64,000 nucleotides of DNA from Gymnopus androsaceus JB14 (lineage: Eukaryota; Basidiomycota; Agaricomycetes; Agaricales; Omphalotaceae). The DNA lies in assembly GCA_009733575.1 (NCBI GenBank), contig ML769497.1:124001-188000 (forward strand), read 5' to 3'. Below, piece by piece: positions 33,083-45,613 of the stretch (position 1 is the stretch's first letter; each line of letters opens with the position of its first letter). The notes beneath the pieces are model-generated. The model saw only the letters and a program-made list of their open reading frames with translations. It had not been told where the DNA came from and searched no databases. A program made the translations under genes and the position numbers.

Positions 33083-33505
33083 ATTTTTTTTTCTTGCACC
33101 TGGTCGTCGGACTAACTAACTACGTAAGCTCTCCCAAGCCCATATATGGTATATCATGATAAGATTTCATCATGGATGGCTCTTTATAGACACTGTTTGG
33201 ACACTGTACCCTCAGTTTGAGCTTTGTTCTTGATTATAATTGACATCCATAGACTGCAGTGCATCCCCATTAATTCTTCTGAAAAATATGATACTACCAT
33301 TCATTGTAAGTCCTGCAAAGCAAGTACAAGGGCTGAGGTGTAGTATGGCTACAGAGTATACAAGTAAGGCTGCATACTTATACTTCAAAGGATATGAGAT
33401 CTACTCATTTATGAAACTTCAAGACTGCCGAAAGTGGTCAAAATAGGTCAAATTTTGGGTGTCAAAATTTTTTTTCTCTGCTTGACGGCTGGACTAACTA
33501 ACCTA
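33083..33505 (+). repeat. dispersed repeat, second copy of 15290-15540, with direct-repeat edges
   Basis: 33092-33260 aligns with the inverse of 15290-15540. Similar words flank the unit in direct orientation: T8CTTGCACCTGGTCGTCGGACTAACTAAC at 33083 and T8CTCTGCTTGACGGCTGGACTAACTAAC at 33468. The arrangement resembles a small direct-repeat-bounded insertion of about 385 bp. Confidence 0.5.
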
Positions 33506-34320
33506 GGCCCGGTTTGGCACTAAATTCTTTGAACCCCCTTGCAGTAAGCAGTAAGAAAAAGAATAGAAAGGATGAAGGAGAGAAGATCGGGGACATGTTC
33601 ATGGGGCATCGCTGGGGTACGGAACGCAGTTCCAACAAGGTAATAAAGCAATTCCGGGCCAAATCATTCAAATGCTCAAAATTCATGAGTTTGTGAAAGC
33701 ATAAGCAGGACACAACTGTGCAAGGTCCAGCAATATGGAGTATGGTCTTCTGCCTCCATCCACATCTCCTCCACCCCTCCCTTTCCCTTCTCTGAGTCAC
33801 CCATACCAAACACAACTGATACACTCTGCACAAGCCAAACTTGGCACAGTAGTGATGTGTCTGGATGTCATCAGCAAAGTGATGTTGGACCCAGATTGCA
33901 AAGCAAAGCAAGGTTGAGCATTTTGGATTTTGGTGGAGCTTTGCAGCAATGTAGAAGGCGGGGGTTGTGAGCATAGTGTGGCACCATAAATGATCTGAAC
34001 ACATAAAATTTTAACTTGACACAGATGTATAACAAGAACAAGAGATTATTCTCCTTAGCTCTAACTTGCAATTTTATAGCGCAGATGATTCTGCATAAGT
34101 AGAAATTTACCCAATAAAAAATATAAACATTGGGTAGAGTAATGGGTGTGACAAAAAAAATTCATCATTTTTTGTGGTGTAATATTTAGCAAGATTGGAT
34201 GAAAGCAGCACTCATCTCATATTTAAGCATTATTATTTTGAATTTAAGCACAATTTAAGCGGCATTTTTCTGTGCCAGTTTGACTGTTCCTAATAGCAAA
34301 AGCCGCCAATAAAATAATGC
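33506..34320. other. spacer, nothing recognised
   Basis: Open frames overlap on both strands without motifs. Confidence 0.35.
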
Positions 34321-34960
34321 AAGAAATCGAACTAAGACTTGGTCCACTGTCCTTTCACAACATGAAGAGCAATTAAACAATGCAGGATATTGTCATACAA
34401 GTTATCCAGCAGCTCCTCTGGCAAGTTTCTGCATTCCTCCTGCAAAACCTCCCATAATTCAGTGGTATTGGTCAGATGATGTTTGTGTTTGCTCACAACC
34501 TTCTCCAGCTCAAACCAGGCATTTTCAATGATGTTTTGCTTGGGATAATTTGGTAGCCAGGGCAAAGTATTGAATCTATGATCACTGAACCACTGCTGTG
34601 CATGGTGTGATTTGTGTTTCAGGTTATTGTCCTGCTGGAAAATGATATTGTAGTTGATTTCAAGGTCTTTCAGGGTTTTTTGAAAAAAGCTCTGTATCCA
34701 TCATTCCTTCAATCAAAATGAGCCAGCCCTGGCCTTGGTGGGTCATGCAGCCCTAGACTATCACACTTCCCCCTCCATGCCTCAAGAATGGATGCACATT
34801 TTCAGCTCAAACTCTTCCCTGGGGTCTTTCCTACATTACTGCACCCAGGGTTGCAGAGTCAAGTGCTCAACTGGTGCTTGGACTGAGTCTTGTCTCAACC
34901 TTTCCACTTTCAATTTCACTGGCCATCTTTGCTCTCCCTCCCTCACATCCACTATCTTCT
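34321..34960 (-). pseudogene. Tc1/mariner-type transposase relic (C-terminal half)
   Basis: Minus-strand blocks in order: NVHPFLRHGGGSVIV, stop, GCMTHQGQGWLILIEGMMDT, then FQQDNNLKHKSHHAQQWFSD (second catalytic Asp), and LPWLPNYPKQNIIENAWFEL (third catalytic residue, Glu, present). The frame then runs on to the stop at about 34332. At least one stop and one frameshift break the upstream part. No TIRs identified around it. Confidence 0.8.
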
Positions 34961-35825
34961 ATCATTAATCACTGTAAAAAGCATATTCCTTGCTATCACC
35001 ACTCTCCTATTTACAGCCTCTATGCTGCCTTTCCCTCCCTCCACTAGAAACTATTTCTTTGGACTTCCAAGAAACTCCCTGCTCTTCCTACATGTGTTCC
35101 TCCCAGATTGCAGCATCCAAGGAAAAGGCAATAGACATGGGCATGAATGCACATTTGAATGCATTTGACCTTTGAGGGTTAAATATATATACCCTGAAAA
35201 TGGATATTCACACTTGAATAAGCACTCAATGATATGCCAATTTTTTGGTTAAGGCTAGAACTGTGCAGAACTGATAATCCTAAAGTTCTGTTTGTTACAA
35301 AACACAGTCAATAAGAGAACTATAGTGAGCCCAAGCTGATAGTTAAAATCCACCAAGGACCTATTGTACCCAAGAGGTTGCAGAGTAACAGTATGTGTAA
35401 TGGTGCTTAACTTTGTGAATGCACCTTGATCAAAGTCCTATGTGCAGTATGGTGTAGCAAGGCAAGCTTGTTGGATAACAAGTTGTTGACCAAGGCAGAT
35501 GAACAAGCCCACATACAAGCTATACTAGGCTAGGTCATTGAAGGATATACCCAAGGGGATCGAAGTCTTAACCAAGGCATTGCTTCCACAATCAGCTCAC
35601 CAAGGAGTCTTCACAACACTCAATTTTATTAAACAAGGCAAGATGGACTGAGATGGGGAAGCACCTTAACTGGCACCCCCAAAGTTGATGCTTGTTGGTA
35701 CAAAAGTGCCTAGGCAAATTGTTGCAGCAAGCCAACATGGCCACATGACCAAACTTGCTGTACCTACTTCAGGAGCATGAAAGGACTAGGGAGAATCTCT
35801 ATCACCTTAGCATTTTCCCAAGATC
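34961..35825. other. spacer, nothing recognised
   Basis: Pyrimidine-rich at 34880-35100; no supported gene. Confidence 0.35.
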
Positions 35826-36195
35826 CATATCACTCCGCCGGATCCATTAAAATGAGGGCGAAATTTATCCTGAAAAATATCAAGTAAATGATTGTAAATT
35901 TTGCTACAGATTTCAGCTGATCAATATTTCAATGGAAAAAAAGAGTCAATTTTGCCTGGTAAATTGTGACAATTTCCTCTGAAGAAGGAGTTGAGATTAA
36001 GGACCTTTAGTGCTGGGAAATACACAATCTTTTGCACCCAGGAAAGGTCTTGTGATCCTTGATCTTTCACGCTTGTAATTCATTAACTTTTATGCCATCA
36101 ATAGACCATCAACCACATGGTACCCAGTCACTCAGACTGCCCAGTCCTGGGCATAGGCACATGAAAACCCATATAGCTGCTCAACATGCTCAATT
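35826..36195 (+). repeat. single arm of the large inverted-repeat family
   Basis: Starts ATCACTCCGCCGGATCCATT and shares the order of blocks seen in the arms at 37585-37912 and 38862-39215 (GGTCTTGTGATCCTTGATC / GGTCTTGTAAGCTTTATTC; CCATCAACCACATGGTACC / CCATCAACATGTGGTACC). No partner arm found next to it. Confidence 0.55.
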
Positions 36196-37584
36196 AGCAA
36201 CAAGAGAAATCGGAAGTTACTTTCCGGTACTTGGTCAAGCTTACTAAGCACTAAAGTAATGGCTCTTGCAGTGCCACTTAAACCATATATGGCTTAAGAT
36301 CAGCACATGTTTTGGCTCATCCTGCCAAAATCAGACAGCCCAGCTTGGGAATGCCAAGCGCCATTTTGTTTATTTTTTGCCGGCACTTTTTTGCTGCTTC
36401 ATTTTAGGTAGTACAACATTTTCTTTCTGTTGAATATATATAATAGAACTTGGCACTCAAGAGTCACTCAGCATCCTTTTTCTCAAGCTTTTGAATAAAT
36501 GTAACTCTCAGTTGGATACTGTATACTTAGTGGGTCAACTGAGGGAGTGAAGCATTGAATGAGAGTCAGTTCAAAATTTTCTAGGCAAATAAGGGTAATG
36601 TTACATGTAGGAAACCAGCAATAAACCAGACAAACTGTACGTATAAGAGAGGAAATACCAAAGTGTGGATCACCATGTGGAGGACTCATCCAACCTTGTA
36701 TTTAACATATCTCATTAACATATATATCATGCTGTATGTTCCTTAAACTTGATTGAAATAAGCTTAAGTTACTTATTTGTTTTCTCTATTTGACTCAACT
36801 TTTGCTCAAATTTTCTAGCACTGTGTGTGTGTGCATTAGGGAACATCAGGGAATCCATATTTCAAGTGAATCAAGTCCAATAATAAGACCAATACTTAAC
36901 TCTGAACAAACAACTGGGCAAAGAGTAAATAGTGCTCTCTCAATATAATATAGAAGTGGTAATTGTAAGATTTTCATTGGCAATAAAACAGCATTGGTCA
37001 AACTCAAGTCTTCACATTAAGTTTGCAGCCAAAGAGTCTGAGAGGCAAGCATCACTTCATAACATCCCAGTATCTCACATTTATGTTGCTTCATTCCTGA
37101 ATTACAGCTCCCAGGCCAAATGTCATTGTACACTTTGATTATAAGACAATGTTCAATCTTGGCACCAATAGACCATCTACTTAGGTATTTAGGGATAGTT
37201 GCATACTTAGTACATAAAGATTTACTGTCAGAGGCTTTGAAATTTAGGGAAACATGTCCTAGTAGATGCATCCAAAACACATCTGAATCACAAATTAAGC
37301 AGTAGCACTGGGAGGGGGCTTGGCATTCTGAGCCAAAACTCGATGATCTAGAGTAGTATGAGTCCAACTAGTTGTAGTAGTACTGTGCAAACTGGCTGCT
37401 TAAGCATAAATATAGTAGTTCAAAGTCAAACTTATGGCAAGAATTCAATGAGGTCACTGAGGGTCAAACCAACAGACATGTACCACATGAAAGTTCCTGC
37501 CACCCAAGGTAAGTCTCATGATTCTGTTCTTAGTATAACTAGGTAATGTAGTGCCCAGTGTGATATAATAAAGCTGAACTATCG
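36196..37584. other. AT-rich spacer
   Basis: No gene or clear repeat. Short open frames such as 37367-37017 (minus) have no motif. Confidence 0.35.
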
Positions 37585-39215
37585 CATTCACTCTGCAGGA
37601 TTGAATAAATGGAGGCTGGAATTATTTTAGGAAAATAGTTTGTAAATAATAAAGTCTTCCACCACAAATTTCCATTGAAAAACAATGAAAATGCCACCTG
37701 AAAAATAAATAGAAAAAGACCAACTTTTCCATGGTCTTTTCCATGTGTAAAAGGTCTTGTAAGCTTTATTCTTTCCTGATTGGAATCTTTGTTTCATTCC
37801 GCCATCAACATGTGGTACCTAGTTACCGCCAGTTACTGCCCTGCACTGATGGCACCAGATATTAGTCAGCAGAGCCACAGGAAGAGCTTTTTCATCATTA
37901 TGAGTGCTTAACTTCTTCTCAGCATGCTCGGGGCTTAGTTCCGGAGCAGCACAGTGGCAGTATTTATGCTCTTCAATGTGTGCAAAAATAAATCACAATA
38001 TTCTATTCAAGTCTCATGCTTTTCAAAGTGCCATGTAGTTTTGAGTAGTGCATTTTTTGAGTATAGCATTTTTGATCAAGGACACACTTGTGACTTTTTG
38101 AGGTTAGCAAAGTTTTAAGGGCACATTTATACATTTTTCTAGTATAATTAAGTGAAATTCCCCTTTGGAAAGCAAAACAAGAGATTAATAGTATGTTCTC
38201 ATAGTAATCATTCAGTTGAAATGGCTCTCAGAGTCTCAGGGCTCTATACTTAAGGTTTACTCAAGGTAGAAGAATAAGTATATGGTCCATATCAGCTTGA
38301 ATGTACCATATCTGAGGCTAGGGTACAGTTTTGGCAACACATAGCAACTTTACTGTACTGTTTTGACCAAAAGTTCAGCCACATGTCACACTGCCCTAAA
38401 ATGAACAGTTCACTGGAGGGTGTCACTGTTCACTTTGGGTTGTAAACACTGTGAAAACCGAAATAGACAAGATCAAGTCGCTTGAAATGGTCAAAAACAC
38501 CTAAAATGCTCAAAATAGTTAAAAATCTACTTACAAAGTCCATAAATGGCTCCAAAAGTATTTTTGTAGCAGTTCAGTGTGCTGGTAAACACTCAGTGAA
38601 CAGTCCACAAATTTGTCACAGCTCACTGAGATCTGTGAACACTGAATATTGTGAACAGGGAAGGTCATGCATCACACACCATCTACTTTTGGTCAAAATG
38701 GTACAGTAATTTGGTTTGGGCAAGCTGGTTTTAAGTGCTTACAACCATCACAGGCAATATGTGATACTTATAAAATGGCTCTCAGAGAACCAGGGATCTG
38801 TTTCTAAGATAAAACAAGGGAGAACAACATTTATCTGCTTCTGAGTGCATTGAAAGATGAAGTTAAGCACTCTAAATGATGACAAAGCTCTTCCTGCCAA
38901 TCTGCTGACTAATATCTGATACCATTAGTGCAGGGCAGTAACTGGCAGTAACTGGCAGTAACTGCGTAACTGAGTACCACATGTTGATGGCGGAATAAAA
39001 CAAAATTTCAATCGGGAAAGAACAAAGCTTACAAGACCTTTTACACATGGAAAAGACCATGGAAAAGATGGTCTTTTTCTATTTATTTTTCAGGTGGGAT
39101 TTTCATTCTTTTTCAATGGAAATTTGTGGCGGAAAATTTTATTATTTACAGACCATTTTCCTAAGATAATTCCAGCCTCAATTTACTCAATCCTGTGGAG
39201 TGATTTAGCAATCAG
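37585..39215. mobile_element. 1.6-kb element with ~325-bp terminal inverted repeats
   Basis: The left arm (37585-37912) begins TTCACTCTGCAGGATTGAAT; the right arm (39215-38862) begins AATCACTCCACAGGATTGAG on the minus strand. The arms share ATTTCCATTGAAAAA, CTTTTCCATGGTCTTTTCCA, GTAAAAGGTCTTGTAAGCTT, GCCATCAACATGTGGTACC and GTTACTGCCCTGCAC. The right arm has a short triplication of CAGTAACTGG (38936-38964). The interior holds a separate MITE and no transposase. Confidence 0.7.
38353..38706. mobile_element. 354-bp MITE, CTGTACCATTT family
   Basis: Ends CTGTACTGTTTTGACCAAAAG and CTTTTGGTCAAAATGGTACAG, flanked by TA (38351-38352, 38707-38708). Same terminal sequence as the element at 6770-7035. 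The interior repeats ACAGTTCAC / GTGAACA words. Confidence 0.75.
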
Positions 39216-39519
39216 CTCTCACTAGGATGCACTAGGTAGTCTAGGTATCAACAGGTGCTGACTTGCTAGCGCTAATTTACCGATATTGAGCTACATATTA
39301 TTGGCGGGGTGCTAAAACTCTGGAGCGCATTTCCCAATGTGGGGCTGACATGGGGAAAATATTGATCCTGAGCATCAGCAGCTGTCCTGCACTTTCCAGA
39401 ACCAGATTGATTGGACAGCAAAACAATGATTGGAAGTGGTAAGAACTTCAGCATAAAAATCTTTGTTCTCATGGTATTTGGAATAGACATCTTGAATAGA
39501 AGAGATGCTGCCACCCATA
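39216..39519. other. spacer
   Basis: Nothing recognised. Confidence 0.35.
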
Positions 39520-39693
39520 CATCAGCAAAACTGTATTTTTGCTGGAGAAACCCAATACATTTGGAGTGTCTCTGGAGCAAGGGAACCAATTCCAGAGAGC
39601 TCCAGAGCTCTCTGGAGAAGTTTGACAGCTTGATTGACAGCTGTCAAGCTCTGGAGCTCTCTGAAGTAAGCAAAAATATAGGTTTTGCTGATG
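39520..39693. mobile_element. 174-bp MITE, CATCAGCAAAA family
   Basis: Ends CATCAGCAAAACTGTATTTT and the inverse of CATCAGCAAAACCTATATTT, about 24 bp each with few mismatches, flanked by TA (39518-39519, 39694-39695). The centre is palindromic (CCAGAGAGCTCCAGAGCTCT). Confidence 0.8.
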
Positions 39694-42600
39694 TAATGTC
39701 CTAAATTCACAAATTTCATCCCAGCATTGTGGAGTGCAAACATGCTCTTTTTGTCAGAGAGAAGTACATTATGAACAAGAAGGGCCCGAAAAGGCTGAGG
39801 TACAAAAAGAATTGAGATAAACAATCAAGAACACATGTTGAGTTATGGTGGTTGAATGTCAATGTGTTCAAAATATCCATGTGGAAAAACATGGGTTTGT
39901 ACAGCCCACCTCATAACTCTACCAATTCTCAATATTTTCTCAATGTGTAAATTTCTACCTATGCAAAATTGGAAGCACTATAAAATTGGTTGCAAGCACT
40001 GGTTGAACAGTGTTCCTGTTGTAGAGGTATAACCGGAACAAGCTGGGAACCAGTGAGAATTTTGCATGTTCGGTTATTTTCTGGCGCCACTATATGAAGA
40101 AAGGGAAAGGGAAGAAGAGCGAAGGAAGGACCAAAGGAGCGCAGCTAACATACGACCGATGAAGGGAATAAGGGTGGGGATGAGGGGCAAGGGAGGATAC
40201 AAAACATCAGTCAGTATAGTGGTGTCAAACGGCATTGAGAAACAAAAGTTTGCGTAACATCATTCCATGCAGTTCGACCCATACGCAACACAGCGAATAA
40301 AGACGTGAACTCATTCCACTCTAAGAACATAAACGCAAACACCCCCCCAAAACCTGTAGAAAGAATTCCATCGTACTCGAAACAAACCGATAGACTCACC
40401 ATTCCAAAAATTAGTGATGTTGACCGTATCCCACACTCTGTTCAGCAGCAGACGTATCTTTTGCAATAGCGAACTGCGCTGGATCCATCATAGTACCTGG
40501 GATAGCAGATGTGAAGGCGGAGGAGAGGGACCAGAGGCGTGTGGATCCGAGACCGCTAAGTGTCAGCTAACCCATCTGCGGTGACCCTGCAGGCAACCGG
40601 GCGGGAGGTTCGTGGGTTTGGTTCTAGCAAAAGTGAAATCGAAAAATTTTAGCTACGAGTCTAATCAAATTAAAATGGAAGATATACCAGTTTATAAAGA
40701 AATTTATCCAATTTGAGCGACTTTTGGACGAGTATTGTCGCGCTAGTTTCCTGCTCCTAGTCAATGCTGATCCTCGTCTAGCGATTCTTGCCAAAACCGA
40801 GTCCGTTATTCACAAGTTGTTCCATCCCAAATCAAACATGTCGCCGCCAAGTCGCTGCTCAATCCGGTTTGGTGGCATCGGAGAGATCCATATGTAGTAG
40901 AATTGTGAGTGTTTGCACATGCTTACCAGAGACACGTCTCGGACTAGGAGCTACAGAGACTTCTCTTGCCTTCATCGACATCTACGGCTCTCTACTACAC
41001 GGGGTCATCCCTTGATCGTCTGTGCAGGGTGTGGATCGGATCTATCATGAAAAACACAAAGCTAATTCATTATTGCCACAGCCCAATTCCAATATACATC
41101 CATGCACTCGATTTGCTGATATCCTTCAGTTTGCCCTTTGGCTCATGTTTCTTCGCCTGTGCTCCGTGAGGTGTTAACTTGGTGTAGAGACGACGTCTTA
41201 CACTGAGGAATCAAGGCTCAGGAACTCAATAGCGAAGGTGATACACTTTCATTTACATTTTTCATTCACATTTCCATGACAAGGCTGGGTGCCAGTGCAG
41301 TTGTCTTTTGTGCACCGATGTGATAATCTCCGTTGAGATTCTGAGCCTCAGAATTGTATCATTGTATCATTGCTCGCTTTCATCCACGATCATCGCACTT
41401 TAACAACTCAATAACTTACTGGCCTCGATATCAGTCGGTAGATATATAGTGATAAGGTATTGTTGTTACCACTAGGTGATTCTATGATCCGAGTCGACCA
41501 TTATCCGTACGTTATTCCTCTACCTGAAACGTTAACATACATGCATGATGCTAGACAAATTACAATCCATGTAGCTCTCCTAGAATCTGCCAGTACTCTC
41601 CAGCCTCAATCCCTGACATTGAAGCGTAAGTAGGTCTGCGGCCTGGTCAATTCCTCATGCTTTTAATGTTTCAGTTTCGGGCCGCAGATTAACTTTCTAC
41701 TTCAAGTTTCCGTATCCCCTCCGACTCCGACCCCACGGTGTGGAACTTCCGAGCTCAGCACAAACAACGATTCCATCAACTACACTTCCTCGGCCTCGGA
41801 TATGAAATGACTGCATATTGTACGTTGGAGACGCTAAGGCAGACGCTTCGCAACTTTCCAGCAAACTTTCACTGCACGCACATAAATTCATCCTTTGATG
41901 TTACTCATTTAATCTCAATCCTCAACACTTCGGCGGTGTTAATCGAGCAACATGAAACTTCTGCGAAAACCCAATAGCACGATGAATGCTCTTCCTATCA
42001 AAAACATGTCCTTCGCTCTCCATTGTGAGTCTACTCATCAGAGCCCGTCATTTTTCTAAGTCCAGCATCGAATTCGAGAAAGTGAGAAGGAAGGAAGCAA
42101 CCGAGGAGCGGCGCTACTGATTTTAACTTCTCTTCGCATTGGCACCGTGACTATACTGGCACTTTACGAGCTAGGCATTCCGGCAAGTAATGTTATAAAA
42201 ACACTTCCAGCCATCACCTACCGGTGAGTTGAGATATCAGATATGGATGCACCTATGAGTTGAGATCGCGTAGTGAACGACGCCGCATATGCGTGCAACC
42301 GATCAGAAAGAGTGACGTGGAGCCACGGCTCATCGTGGGGCCTGCTTTAAGTTACAAGTATAAGGCATTGCGTCCATTCCTAGTCCTCTCCCTCCCTTCG
42401 TGACATTTCCAGAAATAATTGGTTACGCTCACCTGAATTTCAATGTCTTGGCTCGAGCTCATAGGGAACATAGCATGCTTACTGCTACAGTACTGGTTAT
42501 TGTGGTTTGGGAGTACTCCGCACAGGTACCCGCTTCCTCCGAAGTTATTATCTGCTGATAAATTTACGCCGTGGTTTGATATAGGCCTGGAGATCACCTC

Positions 42601-42782
42601 TTTCAAAACACTCAAGTGCCACTCATGACCCTGGATCAACAGAAGCCGTACATGATATCTCGCTCTCGTATTGGACGCTTGTGTTATTGACTAGCGTTTT
42701 ACAGTGACGAGAATAGCATCGTGACAAAGTAGGTGCTTGACAACAATAGTGAACGAAAACTTAGTAAAATTACAGAGCGGAC
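39694..42782. other. 3-kb region without a supported gene
   Basis: A minus-strand stretch around 40400-40560 has gene-like features: a frame reading AIPGTMMDPAQFAIAKDTSA, and in another frame RVWDTVNITNFWN directly before GTGAGT. This suggests exons of a small gene, but I cannot assemble them. 40080-40200 is purine-rich. The rest shows no motif. Confidence 0.3.
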
Positions 42783-44998
42783 GCTCATCTTGATTTTGAA
42801 ATGTAAGTAATGAATAATCAGCCAACAACAGGACATATCACTAATTACCGTTCAACAGTCGGGAACCCTCTCTTGCAGCTCTTATCATCGGCATCAACGA
42901 ATATGCAGATGATGAAGTGCCAAATCTGAAAGGCGCTGTCAGTGATGCCGACTCTGTTCAGGACTTCCTCCGTTCATTTCTTCGCATCCCATCGCATCGG
43001 ATAAAAAACTTGCGCAATGAAGAGGCAACGCGAGTTGCGATTGAAGATGAGATCAAGAATTTGGCCAGCAGTACCGCTATTTCAAAAGATGATCCGATAC
43101 TTATTTACTTTGCGGGACATGGTACTCAGGCAAACGCGCCATCGGGATGGCCCACCGGGAATGCAGAGGGAATCATACAGATGCTTGTTCCTCATGACTT
43201 TGCCGCAAATGGCTCAGACGACATCAGAAGGGGACAAGGGTTCTTGGACGTCACATTCTCCAGTCTTCTCGCTGACCTCGCATCACAGAAGTCAGATAAC
43301 ATTGTGAGTTGCGAATGTTACTTGCATTTCCTGAAAAGTAATATTGTTTGTGCGCTCAAGACCATTATTCTGGATTCATGTCACTCTGGTTCCGGGACGC
43401 GAAAAGATAGGCTTGATCCAGACGTCGCAGTCCGCGGGTTTGACCTTCCAGAATCCTACGTTGTTCCGCAGGCTCTCTTAACCGAGTATTCAGCAGCTCG
43501 GGCAAGTGCCATTGCCAAGGGCTTCGAAAAAACTGGTCTTCGATCACACATTCTTCTTGCAGCATGTATGCAGCACCAGGAAGCCATGGAGAGTCATGGT
43601 AAGGGCATGTTCACAACACAGCTTATAACCCTATTTAAGGAGGAAGGGGTGGATAAGCTCACTTACCAAGATGTGATCACAATGCTACCTCCTTTGCGCT
43701 GGTGAATACTTTCAATTGATTTTCATTTTACATTCTCAATCCTTGTGTCCAAAGGCAAAATCCACAATGCGAAGGTTTTCACTCGAACCGTATTCTCTTT
43801 AACGCAAAGGTCCCCAGTCCGCAACGCGAGCTCTATCCTATTCGCACTACATCTAATCCCGGAAGATATGTTCTCGAAGCAGGCGAGGCCCACGGTGTAA
43901 CGGCGAATGCGCATTTTACCGTGTATTCCAACAAGGACATGTTGTGCGCCTTAGGTACTGTTGTTGCCTCAGAATTGGCAGGCCCTTTCGAAACCATGTG
44001 CACTGTTCTGCCGCCAACTCAGGTGTTTGAAATATCCAAGCCCGGATATGCATTGCAAGTACAGGTGGGAGAGGGAGGAGACCTCCGCATTTTGATGGAG
44101 CCCATAGATGCGGTTTTCAGGCAGGTGGTCCAGAAGATGGAATTAGTTGAAGCAGGGAAGAGGGGAATTTGCTTTGTAAAGAGTGTTGATCAGGATCCTC
44201 ATTTGGGTGTGGATGTGCTCCATAGCGGCCGCATTCATTTCCAAGTCATGAACAGGATTTGTCGACGATATGGGCTAGAGCACATGCCGTTTGAAGTTGA
44301 CAATAACCCCGATGACGTTCGCCACATTCTCCGAAGTGCAGCCGATTTCTATTGGAATTTGAGCCGCTCGAACCGTACCAATCCTTTCAATACATCCAGA
44401 ATCACAGTGGAATGTGTGAGACTAAAGGAGACCGGCCAGTACACAGATTTTCTTGAAGAAGTGCTGATGCCTGACCCAGATTGCATTGACCTTAATCGGG
44501 ATGGTGAAGTTGTTATCAACATTGATGAAAATGAGGACACAAAGTACGGGTTCAAAATCACCAACAGAACAGATGTGCCCTTATATGCCTCAATCTTCTA
44601 CTTTGATATTAGTGATCTAAGCATTGGTATGTAATTTCATACTCAAACAGTTTCTCTCACTTATGGCAGATTCTGCAGCCCCATACTATCAGCCTGGAAC
44701 TGCTCGCAATAAGAAAGTTGAACCGTCCCTGCCAGACCGGGATAGTTTAACAATAGGCTTTGGCAGTAGTGGCACGGCCCCAATCAGCTTCTACCTGAGG
44801 GAAGGGCAGGATGTTGATGTTGGCTTTTTGAAGATTTTTCTTTCAACTGAGTATGTCAACTTCTCTGGCATCATTCAAAGGTCACCCTTCATGTCAATGG
44901 ACACTGGTGCACGCGCAGTCTCAACACGGGGTCATAAAAGAATCCTTTGGGATACAATGTCAATTCCTATTGTTCAAAGGAGACATCATGCTGCATGA
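42783..44998 (+). CDS. caspase-domain (peptidase C14-like) protein, intact copy
   Basis: Exons 42859-43303, 43361-43701, 43755-44626 and 44670-44998 join in frame through short GT..AG introns to about 661 codons. A further upstream exon, probably AGCGGACG..GAAAT (about 42776-42802, donor GTAAGT), is likely and the true start is unresolved. The first ~270 residues form a caspase p20-type domain: ALIIGINEYADDEVPNLKGA, ILIYFAGHGTQ (catalytic His, codon 43118), IILDSCHSGSGT (catalytic Cys, codon 43379). The rest (~390 residues) is a C-terminal region with YALQVQVGEGGDLRIL, IDENEDTKYGFKITNRTDVP, LYASIFYFDISDLSI, FYLREGQDVDVGFLKIFLST and a WDTMSIPIVQRR end. I know this layout from basidiomycete caspase-like proteins, but no function is established for the C-terminal half. 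Metacaspase-type proteases cut after basic residues; substrate unknown here. Confidence 0.85.
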
Positions 44999-45613
44999 AC
45001 ATTGCAAAGGGATAAGCACATGTGGATGAAGGACAAGGTGCCAGTACGTGAAATTTTTTTAAATACAGATCAACCTCCCACTGAAACTTTTTCTGGCTAG
45101 GGCCCGGCTTATGCCCAAGGGTATTACTCACTCAATTCTTGATTTTTCTTCATTATTTGCATTCTAGTGTATGTGCCATGGCTGGGACTGCATTGGTGAT
45201 TCATATTCATTTCTTGATTTATTTAGCTCCATAATTATATTGTACTATTTCATCTCTAGTATCTTACTACTTGGTTATAATCAATTTCCATGGAACACAA
45301 AGAAAAAATTAATGAACATAGGAATCTCCAATCAACAAATACTTCCTGCCAACAGTGGTTATTTTAAAAATATTGGTGTGATGTGCCATGTTGTATTTTC
45401 ATTTGAAAAGATACAATAGTCTGTGCCGACCAGCTTAAATTTGAAAATAAGGGATTGAAGGTTTCAGGTGTGAATACAGAGAGCTGAGAGATGTTGTCCT
45501 GAGACAACACATGTTGGACAAACTATGATGAATCATCACTCGCATAACACGGTCTACAAGGGAATTCCATCATGCAAAAAAGGGGTGAAAAGTTATCTGA
45601 GAGGTTACAGAAA
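44999..45613. other. intergenic space between convergent caspase-domain genes
   Basis: AT-rich, no gene. Shared 3' region of the two tail-to-tail copies; no clear repeat. Confidence 0.5.

Noticed and set aside
40400..40560. Small minus-strand gene with AIPGTMMDPAQFAIAKDTSA
   Set aside because: Two different frames look coding over the same bases and the exons could not be joined; left as a note only.
40555..40640. tRNA gene candidate (GGTTCGTGGGTTTGG region)
   Set aside because: No A box at the right distance and no closing stems.
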